34,313 nt of DNA, taken from Dehalococcoidia bacterium (lineage in GTDB: Bacteria; Chloroflexota; Dehalococcoidia; Bin125). The DNA is taken from positions 1-34,313 of the forward strand of contig JAJDTU010000006.1 in the NCBI GenBank assembly GCA_022826965.1, in the 5' to 3' direction. Positions 16,172 to 23,780 of this stretch are shown here, in pieces. The number at the start of each line of letters is the position of its first letter. The stretch's first letter is position 1. Below the pieces are notes generated by a model that was given only the letters and a program-made list of their open reading frames with translations, made no database searches and had not been told where the DNA came from. Made by a program: the position numbers and the translations under genes.

Positions 16172-16338
16172 GTTCATCGAGATGCGGAACGGCACTTGTG
16201 GCAGCACTCGTCTCTCTGGTGGGTGCGACGGCGACGTTGGTAGGTGCTAGGAATGCGGCTCGCGCTGCTGTCTCGCTTAACACCGCAGCGGTCGAGAAAT
16301 TCGTCGAGCACGGGATGGGACGCCCGTTCAGGTGTTGA
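16168..16338 (+). CDS. Possible 56-residue single-span membrane protein
   Basis: GTG at 16168 overlaps the TGA of the preceding surface-protein gene (GTGA), with GGAG just before it. The product has one hydrophobic helix (GTALVAALVSLVGATATLVG), then a helical cytoplasmic or extracellular tail (NAARAAVSLNTAAVEKFVEH) ending in FRC. Start overlap and hydrophobic pattern suggest translational coupling with the anchored surface protein, perhaps as a partner. No family recognised. A 3'-truncated remnant of a longer protein is also possible. Confidence 0.35.
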   Translation: MSSSRCGTALVAALVSLVGATATLVGARNAARAAVSLNTAAVEKFVEHGMGRPFRC

Positions 16339-18143
16339 CGCTCATTACCAGTCCGGCGCTTGCCCTTAGCTGCGATCGCGAACCGGCATCCTCCCAGACC
16401 AAGCAATCCGAGTGGCTTGCCTCGACGCTCGCGGCTCTCCGGCGCACTGGAGAGGGTGGGTGGTGCGGCGCCCACTCCGGCAATTGGCCTATTGCGACTC
16501 GCCGCTGAGCGCGCACTGGCGAGAACCACGCTCGCTTGCCGGTCCGAGGCTGGATTCCCTAACTGTGAGTCAGCCTCGTGAGTGACCGTCTCAACTGCCG
16601 GGATTCAGCGTTCCCGACCACGGGATCAACCGCCCAGTTGACGTCGGTCATCGCTTCGTCACTTCCGTGCGCCGGGCATGGCAACATTTGAGTACCGTGA
16701 CCCGCACATGCGGACCTCGTAGACATCCTCGCTTCCGTGCATTGTGGTGTAGCCGTTCGCCCCGCCGCATTGCGCCAAGGATAGAGGGATGTAGCGACAC
16801 GTAGTGGCCCGGCGCATCCTCAAGCTCGCCGCCCGCGCCGTCTGGTCCGCCCTCCGAATCCAGCGAGCCAAGGGCCGATCGCCTCGCCGATAGGGTCGGG
16901 TCGTCAACCCCAAAGCGAAGCCCCCGGTCTTTCTCGGGGAACTGCTAACCTTCACCGCATGGCTGATTGATACAGCCCGGCTCTGCCCCGGCGTCGGAGT
17001 CCCACGTCTGAGACCCGTCGGCCATCTCGCGTAGGCGCCAAGCTGGGTGTTCTCGCTGGCCAGGCTACCCCGCGGACAAGCCAACGTATCGAGCGCTGCG
17101 GCGCATCTACTACGACTATGCGAACGACACCGATCGCCGCGGCCTCGCAGCATCGTTGAGCGATACCGCGTCGGATCCAACACCGCCTAGATAGTTGGAA
17201 CAATGTCGTTTTCTACAGGGAACGCGCGACGGATGGTGCTGTTCGCGACCATCGCCTTCCGCGGCCTGGTCGTACGCCTAAGGCCTGTTGACATTCACGA
17301 GCAAGCGTGTGGGAACCACGCCCGCAAATCGCCCACGCAAGTCCATCGAGAGCGATAACCGATAGCAGTGAAAGACTGCGGGCGGGTTCCGTTTGGCAGC
17401 TTACCCGCGGATCCGTTCATGCCCCCGACTGCAAGTCGTGTCCACATGAGCGCAGACAGTTCGGCACAGGCGAAACAGAAGCGCCATACTGCCCCCCCAC
17501 ACACGTGACGGATGCGGCTGAAGATGCGTTGACGGAGAGGAAGTTGTCTGCCGAGTCCCCCTTCTCGGCCTATCAGGCGGGTCGGTCATGTGTGGCAACA
17601 GACCAAATCCGTGCCTGAAGAGGGCGACCATCAGCGACGCAGTATCTGTTGACGTGTTCGCAACGTTCCTCGGCGGAGAAGCAATCGCCCTTGTCATCTG
17701 CTTCGTGCTGGGGATTATCTGCTCCATACCGGCGTCTGTCAGACCTTGATGTCTTTAGCGCCACCAATCGCAAACAACGCATCAGGCGGCCTGGCTCGCC
17801 AATGAGTCGGCCGTTGACCGAGGTGATGCGCGGAGGCGGGAATTGAGAACGGTCGGCCAACAGCTTGATGAAGTGTCGCCGGGTGAGGCTGGGGTTCATC
17901 GATTTAGTGGAACTCAATGAGTCGTCACGACATCTGCTTGACTTCATTCAGAGAACAGCTTGCGAGTTCCACGACCGAAGAGAGACAACGATCGCCCGGA
18001 GCCAGCGCGAGATCCACTGCACTCGCCCAGGCGAGCGACGCCGAAGGGATTGCGCGGCTGAAACTCCGCCGCGCGTGGGGCCTGTCGGCATGTTGAGCCT
18101 TCGCGCTGTTGGCGTTTCTTGTACTCCCGCAGCCCGCTCCCGA
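16339..18143. other. 1.8-kb degenerate region
   Basis: No full gene is readable. Protein-like scraps occur: plus strand near 17061-17190 (GYPADKPTYRALRRIYYDYA and following) without a start, and minus strand near 16670-16800 (LAQCGGANGYTTMHGSEDVY). AGGCCTGTTGACA at 17281 after CTA resembles the terminus of the IS5-type element in this window (GGGCCTGTTCACA), so an orphan IS end is possible. One small membrane-protein frame (17588-17749) is listed separately. Confidence 0.4.
17588..17749 (+). CDS. Possible 53-residue membrane microprotein
   Basis: ATG 17588 to TGA 17747-17749. The N-terminal part is polar with two Cys (MCGNRPNPCLKRATISD). It is followed by a convincing hydrophobic helix (EAIALVICFVLGIICSIPAS) and a short basic end. 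A weak AGGCGGG lies upstream. It sits in an otherwise degenerate stretch. It could be a genuine small membrane protein or the remnant of a larger one. No family recognised. Confidence 0.28.
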   Translation: MCGNRPNPCLKRATISDAVSVDVFATFLGGEAIALVICFVLGIICSIPASVRP

Positions 18144-18881
18144 TTACTCGAACGTTGCCGCGTCCGCTCCGAGCCACTTGCGGATGAGCTGGTTCAGAGT
18201 TCCGTCGGCCTTCATCGAGTCGAGCGCGTCGTTGAAGGTGTCCAAGAGGTCACTGCCGGTGCGGATGCCGATTCCAAGGCCCTGGTCAAGCCGCAACGAC
18301 GGGCCGACGGCCTCGAGCTGCCCAGCATGCTCGGCAAGCTTCGCGACACCGTAGCCGTGGTCCACGAGCACGGCGTCCACGTCGCCGGCAAGGACGGCTG
18401 AGGCCGCGTCGACCGCTCCTTCTAGCCGTGTGAACGCGATGCCTTGCTCCGTCAGGTAGTCGGAGAAGATGGTGTTGGCCGTGGTGCCCAGCGTTCCTTC
18501 CAACGCCTCGTCACCAGCGCCCGTCCGTGCCAGATACATGGAAGGCCGCGGCGGATAGTAGGGGCCCGCGAAGTCAATCAACTCGTCGCGTTCGGCGGTG
18601 ATGCTCATGCCGGCAATGATGACATCGAACTGGTCTTCGATCAGCTGGGGAATGAGCGTTTCCCACTCGTGCAGGATCCACTCGCACTGCAGGCCAGCGC
18701 GCTGGCACAGTTCGTCGCCAATATCGCGTTCGAGTCCGTCAATCTCGCCGTCGTCGTTGATGAAGTCGAAGGGGTGATAGTCGCCCACGGTGGCGATGAC
18801 CACCGTGTCGGAGCCCTTGCACGACAGGAGCAGCGGCAGAAGTGCCACCGTGAAGAACAGGGCAACGAGTGGCCTCAGCAT
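18144..18881 (-). CDS. Amino-acid-type ABC transporter solute-binding lipoprotein (SBP_bac_3)
   Basis: The 245-residue product begins with a signal and lipobox LLLSC (Cys 21). It then follows the family 3 periplasmic-binding pattern: VVIATVGDYHPFDFINDDGE, GLERDIGDELCQRAGLQCEW, WETLIPQLIEDQFDVIIAGM, SITAERDELIDFAGPYY, a hinge region, then GDVDAVLVDHGYGVAKLAEH and NDALDSMKADGTLNQLIRKW. Such proteins capture polar amino acids or related small molecules outside the membrane and hand them to a permease. No permease or ATPase gene is adjacent, so its transporter is elsewhere or it works as a stand-alone sensor. It lies 107 bp downstream of the family 5 binding protein on the same strand and may be co-transcribed. 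Confidence 0.88.
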   Translation of the reverse strand: MLRPLVALFFTVALLPLLLSCKGSDTVVIATVGDYHPFDFINDDGEIDGLERDIGDELCQRAGLQCEWILHEWETLIPQLIEDQFDVIIAGMSITAERDELIDFAGPYYPPRPSMYLARTGAGDEALEGTLGTTANTIFSDYLTEQGIAFTRLEGAVDAASAVLAGDVDAVLVDHGYGVAKLAEHAGQLEAVGPSLRLDQGLGIGIRTGSDLLDTFNDALDSMKADGTLNQLIRKWLGADAATFE

Positions 18882-18988
18882 GTAGTCTCCGGCGAGCGAC
18901 AGAGGACCGCTTGACTGCTAATGATACGGCGCGACGGTTCAGGAGCTCTGCGGGACCGGGAAGCGCGAGTGCAGTCCGCCGCCTCAGA

Positions 18989-20713
18989 TCAGCGCCGCCA
19001 CTCGGCGATGTTCCAGAGCTCGCTGTCCCAGGCGTTGAACCGGACGCCCTTGAGCGAGTCGAGATGAGCGGAGACCGCGCCGCGGCTGACCAGTGGAATC
19101 TGCACGTAGCTGCGTACGAGCAGGTCATTGAGCTGCTTGACGAGCGCCTCGCGCTCGGCGCCGAGCGGCAGACCGGGCAGCTCGGCGAACGCGAGATCGT
19201 ACTCGGGGTTGCAGGCGCGGGCAACGTTGCCGCCCACCCATAGCGTCTCGCCCACAGCGATCTGGTTGCATCGCTGATCGGCGAGGTGGCGCTCTGGTTC
19301 AATTCCACCGCCTGTCGTGAACATCTGCACATCCGCGAAGAAGCGTCGGTAGGAGGCGTCGGCGTGCTCGATCGGATCGCCGCCGAAGTACACGCTGGCG
19401 TCAAAATCGAGCAGCTCCGTCGCGATTCCAAGCTCACGCCACCAGTCCCTGACCAGCGCCTGCGTCGCCTGACGAATCGCATTGGTCGAGGTGACGAAGC
19501 TGACCCGCAGGGACACGCCCTGATACTCCCGGATGCCGTCGCCGTCAGCGTCGACAATCCCATGCTCATCGAGTAGACGCTGGGCGCCGGCAACATCCTG
19601 CGCCAGGCACTCATTGTTCGCGCCTGACGTATAGTGCGGCGGTCCCGCAACCAGGTCGCACTCGGGCCGTCCGGCAAAGCCGTACAGCTCCGCGATCTGG
19701 CCGCGGTCGATCGCCATCGACATCGCCTGGCGCAGCGGCAGGAGGCTGAGGAATGGGTGAGGGTTCGTTCCGTCGAGGTATTCGGAGCGGTCCTCGCCCA
19801 GCGAAGGATCCGAGTTGGCTTGATTGAGCACGAGCCGCTCGACCAGGTCGGCGAAGGTGGACACCACACGGCCGCGCCCGTTCGCTTCCAGTTCAGCGAG
19901 CAGCAACGGCTCGATCTGCAAGTTCCAGGCGTAGTCCGCCTCGCCGCGACCGAGCACGGCGCGCGCGGCCGCTTCGGCGCTGCCGCCACCCCGCAGGATC
20001 ACCTGATCGAAGTAGGGCCGGTCGCCCCGATAGTGCGGATTGCGCTCGTAGATCGCCTCGCTGTCGGCGGCGAACGAGACGATTCGGTAGGGTCCGGTGC
20101 CGAGCGGCGACTGATTCTGATCGACACAGTCGACGGCGGCTGCGCCAACACAGTCCTCGAACTGTGAACGGCTGATGATTGGCTGGCTGCCGCCCACGAA
20201 GGCACGATAGGGGTACGGTGTGGGCGACTCAAAGTGGATGCGCACTGTGTGTTCGTCGAGCGCCTCCACGGAGCGGATGCCGGCGAAGGCCTCCGCAGCG
20301 GTGCAACCTGTCTCCGTATCACTGCAGTAACGCCAGGTGAAAACCACGTCGGCGGCGGTCAGATCGCTGCCGTCCGACCACTTCACGTCTTGTTGCAGAC
20401 TCCAAGTAATGGAGCGCAGGTCGGCGGCGACTCCACCGTTGTCGAGCGTCGGAATCGTCTCGGCCAGGGCGGGTACGAGCACACCGTCCGGGTCGTAGTG
20501 AGCGAGCGGCTCGAGAGTGATCGCGCCAGCGTCTCGATCTTTGGTCCCACCCGACAGATACGGTCCCGGCAGCGTGGGCGCTTGCCAGTAGAGGATGGTC
20601 AGCGTCCGCTCATCTCCGCCGCAGGAGAGCAGCAGCCAAACCGCGAACAGCGGCAAGACCACTATGAGCGCCAGTCGCCGCATCCGGCTGCTGCAGGATG
20701 GGTGATCGATCAT
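18989..20713 (-). CDS. Peptide/nickel-type ABC transporter solute-binding lipoprotein (SBP_bac_5)
   Basis: ATG 20713; a second ATG 30 bp downstream (MRRLALIV) is possible. The signal ends in lipobox LLLSC. The 574 residues follow the family 5 pattern: TLTILYWQAPTLPGPYLSGG, PLAHYDPDGVLVPALAETIP, ITWSLQQDVKWSDGSDLTAA and DVVFTWRYCSD near the N-terminus, SPLGTGPYRIVSFAADSEAI and YERNPHYRGDRPYFDQVILR in the middle, and PLRQAMSMAIDRGQIAELYG later. The family binds oligopeptides, glycosides, opines or metal chelates. Several Cys (in DTETGCTAAEAF, DCVGAAAVDCVD, RPECDL) may form disulfides outside the cell. No permease genes are adjacent. Position next to oxidative enzymes hints at a hydrophobic or peptide-like substrate, which is inference. 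Confidence 0.9.
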   Translation of the reverse strand: MIDHPSCSSRMRRLALIVVLPLFAVWLLLSCGGDERTLTILYWQAPTLPGPYLSGGTKDRDAGAITLEPLAHYDPDGVLVPALAETIPTLDNGGVAADLRSITWSLQQDVKWSDGSDLTAADVVFTWRYCSDTETGCTAAEAFAGIRSVEALDEHTVRIHFESPTPYPYRAFVGGSQPIISRSQFEDCVGAAAVDCVDQNQSPLGTGPYRIVSFAADSEAIYERNPHYRGDRPYFDQVILRGGGSAEAAARAVLGRGEADYAWNLQIEPLLLAELEANGRGRVVSTFADLVERLVLNQANSDPSLGEDRSEYLDGTNPHPFLSLLPLRQAMSMAIDRGQIAELYGFAGRPECDLVAGPPHYTSGANNECLAQDVAGAQRLLDEHGIVDADGDGIREYQGVSLRVSFVTSTNAIRQATQALVRDWWRELGIATELLDFDASVYFGGDPIEHADASYRRFFADVQMFTTGGGIEPERHLADQRCNQIAVGETLWVGGNVARACNPEYDLAFAELPGLPLGAEREALVKQLNDLLVRSYVQIPLVSRGAVSAHLDSLKGVRFNAWDSELWNIAEWRR

Positions 20714-20805
20714 CCTGTCCAGAATATCCGGCTCAGAGTCGATGGAGGCGAACGCACCTGCGGTCGCTCAGGCAGGCCGCGGACTGCGAGATGCGGGAGC
20801 CGCGC

Positions 20806-22029
20806 TTATGTACCTGCCGGACCAGCGAGCACAATCGGCTCTCCCAACGCGGCCAGTCCCATCGATTGCCGCAACTCGCCCGTCTTCCAGGCCATGACGT
20901 TGCCGCCGGTCAGGTCGCGGTAGAGCCGCTCGATCGGGGCGCCCTTGACGAACGCGTGGGCGCCGGTGATCGAGATGCCCAGTTTCGCGACCTCTTCCGC
21001 CATTCGGCGGAGGTGGTGCGTGACACGGACCTGCATGCGCAGGAACGCCTGGCGGTCGCTGTACGGCGTCTCCACCTGCTCAAGCGCGTGCGCCAACATC
21101 ACCTCGCCAGAGCCGATCCAGCCATCCATCTCGCCGAGCTCCATCTGCGCCCAGGCCTGTTTGTCGCGAGTCTCCGTCGATCCACCGAGTGGGGTGCCGG
21201 CGACCGCCAGGTAGCCCCGGCGCTTGCGCAGATAGGCGACGGTCTCGTCGAACATCGCCTTGGCGTTGCCGAGCCAGATGGCGAGAATGCCGAGCGCGGG
21301 ATAGGCGCGCCGCTGCCATTGCGCCATCGGCATCATCTGCTGTCCCACCTCGATCAACGACACCGGCATGACGAAGCAATCCGCTCGTGGAACACGCAGA
21401 TCTTCGATCACGATGTCGTTCGAGGCGGTCGAGCGCAGTCCCATCGCGTTCCAGTTGCCACGATTGGTGACCGCTGGGTCGCTCAGTTCAGGGAAGGCGA
21501 TCATGAGCTCATTCTCGGGCTCTTTCTCGATCAGGCCGCCGACAAAGGCGAAGCGGGCGTTGTCCGATCCCGATCCGAAGCCGCCACGGCCGGAGATGAT
21601 CAGATCGCTGCCGTCCTCGACCCCGCGGAAGCCGGTGGTGGCGTTGTCGAGCTCGCGCGAGGGCACGCTGCCGGGACCGCAGATCCAGTCTCCCGAGGCG
21701 CAGGCCCGCAGGACTTGATCGCGCCGGGGAAAGGCCGGCAGCGCGTTTGCGAATGCGGCGATCAGCAGGTGCATGTTGACCACGACCGCTGTCGAGGCAT
21801 CGCCATAGGCAATCTCCTCGATCACCTTCAGCAGCGTCGCCCCGCTCGCCTCGAGCCCACCGAATGCCTCTGGCAGCAGCAAGCCGGGAATGCCCAACTC
21901 GGAGAGCCCCACGTAGTTTTCGCGTGGCAGCATGCCGCTCGCATCCGCTTCTTCAGCGCGCTCGCGAAACGGCCCGCGAGCAAGTTCACGAACTTGCTCG
22001 ATCAACTGGTTCGACTGTTCTGGATTCAT
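20806..22029 (-). CDS. Acyl-CoA-dehydrogenase-fold flavoenzyme
   Basis: The 407-residue product from ATG 22029 has the ACAD layout: an N-terminal helical domain (LIEQVRELARGPFRERAEEA; LGIPGLLLPEAFGGLEASGA), a central beta domain (DLIISGRGGFGSGSDNARFA; NAMGLRSTASNDIVIEDLRV) and a C-terminal helical bundle (ERLYRDLTGGNVMAWKTGEL). The usual C-terminal YEG-type catalytic Glu segment of fatty-acyl-CoA dehydrogenases is absent. The ending RDLTGGNVMAWK recalls the family's monooxygenase branch (DszC-like), so substrate and reaction are uncertain: CoA-ester oxidation or flavin-dependent hydroxylation. It sits between the FAD monooxygenase and the binding proteins, all on one strand with gaps of about 92-95 bp. 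Confidence 0.85.
   Translation of the reverse strand: MNPEQSNQLIEQVRELARGPFRERAEEADASGMLPRENYVGLSELGIPGLLLPEAFGGLEASGATLLKVIEEIAYGDASTAVVVNMHLLIAAFANALPAFPRRDQVLRACASGDWICGPGSVPSRELDNATTGFRGVEDGSDLIISGRGGFGSGSDNARFAFVGGLIEKEPENELMIAFPELSDPAVTNRGNWNAMGLRSTASNDIVIEDLRVPRADCFVMPVSLIEVGQQMMPMAQWQRRAYPALGILAIWLGNAKAMFDETVAYLRKRRGYLAVAGTPLGGSTETRDKQAWAQMELGEMDGWIGSGEVMLAHALEQVETPYSDRQAFLRMQVRVTHHLRRMAEEVAKLGISITGAHAFVKGAPIERLYRDLTGGNVMAWKTGELRQSMGLAALGEPIVLAGPAGT
21977..22000. repeat. Near-perfect 24-bp palindrome in the 5' coding part of the flavoenzyme gene
   Basis: Two 11-bp arms (CGAGCAAGTTC and its complement) are separated by only two bases. The site begins 30 nt inside the ACAD-like gene. 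It could form an mRNA hairpin near the start or be a dimeric repressor site. The protein here is helical (QVRELARG), so codon choice alone does not force the symmetry. Confidence 0.8.
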
Positions 22030-22124
22030 GGCCCACCCTGATCATGGCGCACGACGCGATCTGCGTTGCCAGGATGAGCGTATCAAGGGGCAGACGAGAC
22101 GTTCGTTGCCGCGTCCAAGAACTG

Positions 22125-23714
22125 TCAGGAGAGCGGCAGAAATTGTGCCAACAGCTCCTCAGGCGCTCGCGAGTCGGACCTGGTCGTATGCGTTGCGATC
22201 ACACCGTCGGGACGGACCACGACGGCCTCAGACTCCGCATACGGAGTGTTCGCGGCGTGCCGCATCTGCTCGATGCGAATGGGGAAGCCGCGCTGACGGT
22301 AGCCGTTGACCGCTGACTGCCAGCCGTCGTGATCGCCGTGACAGAGCATGACCACATAGTCGGTGCCGAACCAGTCGAGTGTGGAGACCTTGCGGTGCGG
22401 ATCGAGCCAGGCGTGCGGCGCGCGGCGTCCGCCGCGCACGACCGGGATGAAGTCGCGGTGCTCGTTCTCAACGTAGGGCGGCGGGTCGTGGTCGACCTGG
22501 CAGAGGTCGGACTGGTACTCGTAGCCCATGATCATGCCCTCGTAGCTGCCGTACTGGTGGCAATTGATCTCGGCCTGGGCCATGTCGCCGCCGCTCCGGT
22601 ACGCCTGCCCGATCGCCCCGGCCAGGTTGGCGTTTTCGATGCTCAGCTGTACGCGACGCTCAGCGATCAGGCGGTGCTCCTGCTCGTAGGTGTCGAGCAG
22701 CGAGGTGGGCGAGTGTCCCAGTATGACGTAGGCGAGCTTCCAGCAGAGGTTGTGTGCGCCCGAGAATCCGGTGTTGCTGCCCATCCCGCCGGTGGGAATG
22801 AAGGCGTGGGCGGCGTCGCCCGCGAGAAAGACGCGGCCATTGGAGAAATGCTCGGACAGTCCGGCGATGAAGTTCCAGGGGCGGATGCTGACCACCTCGA
22901 GGTCGAGCTCCGATTCGTCCACGCCGACGGCCTCGACGATGTAGTCGTGCGCCTCTTGCATGGTCAGGTCGCCGCGATTGGGGTCCCAACCTGGGAGCTG
23001 GACGCGCCAGCGCGTGGCGCCGTCCATCGGCTGATAGACGCCCATGCCGTAAGAGGTGAAGATGAACATCAGGCCGCCCATGCGGTTGCCGACCCAGCGC
23101 GAGAGGTCGGCGTGGAAGAGGATGTCCTGGAGATAGAAGTTGAAGCTGTTTTCGTCCAGCGGGCAGCCGATCTGGTCTCGGGTGGCGCTGTGCACGCCGT
23201 CGGCGGCGATCACGTACTGGGCGCGGATCGGCTCGCCATCACCGGTCTCGCGATCGATCAGGGTGGCCGAGCAACCGTCAGCGTCCTGCGTGAGGTCTTC
23301 GGCGCTCGTGTAGAAGCGGACGTCGGCCGGCGCTTGCTCCCGCGCCGCCTGCCAGAGCGTTTCCTCGATCATGTCCTGCGCACCCATCACGGGGATGCTG
23401 GGGCTGTACTCGGCTGGCGCCATCTGGAACGACTCGGTCGGTACGGACGCGACATCCTTGCCGGCGAGGCTCTCGATCCAGCGATTTTGCCGGGTCCAGA
23501 GATCGCCGATGCCGGTCGCTTCGACATCGTGATGCACGCCGAAGCGCCGCAGCAGCTCCAGCGTTCGGCGGTCGTAGAGCCGGGCACGCGGATGGTCGCT
23601 CGTGTGCGGTCGCCGGTCAACGAGGATGTGCTCGACTCCGAGGCTGGACAGCAAGAGCGACGACGTCAACCCGATGAGACTACCGCCGATCACCAAGACC
23701 TGAGTCTCACGCAT
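22125..23714 (-). CDS. FAD-dependent aromatic-type monooxygenase (PheA/TfdB-like)
   Basis: I choose ATG 23714 (MRETQVLVIGGS), which puts the FAD Rossmann motif at the N-terminus. The frame opens 10 codons earlier at TTG 23744. Motifs: the dinucleotide-binding strand QVLVIGGSLIGLTSSLLLSS, HPRARLYDRRTLELLRRFGV, the DG motif YVIAADGVHSATRDQIG, and the GD motif GRVFLAGDAAHAFIPTGGMG followed by NTGFSGAHNLCWKLAYVI. A thioredoxin-like C-terminal region ends in LAQFLPLS. Enzymes of this fold hydroxylate phenols, polyketides or other aromatics using NAD(P)H and O2 in the cytoplasm. At 529 residues it has normal length. Its neighbours, an RND exporter, a second flavoenzyme and a divergent P450, suggest a degradation or tailoring pathway. 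Confidence 0.88.
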   Translation of the reverse strand: MRETQVLVIGGSLIGLTSSLLLSSLGVEHILVDRRPHTSDHPRARLYDRRTLELLRRFGVHHDVEATGIGDLWTRQNRWIESLAGKDVASVPTESFQMAPAEYSPSIPVMGAQDMIEETLWQAAREQAPADVRFYTSAEDLTQDADGCSATLIDRETGDGEPIRAQYVIAADGVHSATRDQIGCPLDENSFNFYLQDILFHADLSRWVGNRMGGLMFIFTSYGMGVYQPMDGATRWRVQLPGWDPNRGDLTMQEAHDYIVEAVGVDESELDLEVVSIRPWNFIAGLSEHFSNGRVFLAGDAAHAFIPTGGMGSNTGFSGAHNLCWKLAYVILGHSPTSLLDTYEQEHRLIAERRVQLSIENANLAGAIGQAYRSGGDMAQAEINCHQYGSYEGMIMGYEYQSDLCQVDHDPPPYVENEHRDFIPVVRGGRRAPHAWLDPHRKVSTLDWFGTDYVVMLCHGDHDGWQSAVNGYRQRGFPIRIEQMRHAANTPYAESEAVVVRPDGVIATHTTRSDSRAPEELLAQFLPLS

Positions 23715-23780
23715 CGCACGCCATCCAATCGCCTCGACCGTCAAGCCTACCCAATGTGAGGCGCGCTCGGGTTGGATCGC

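Noticed and set aside
16659-17183. Minus-strand 174-codon frame in the degenerate region
   Set aside because: Most is Arg/Ser/Thr-rich noise. Only the last 45 codons look protein-like, without domain or start support.
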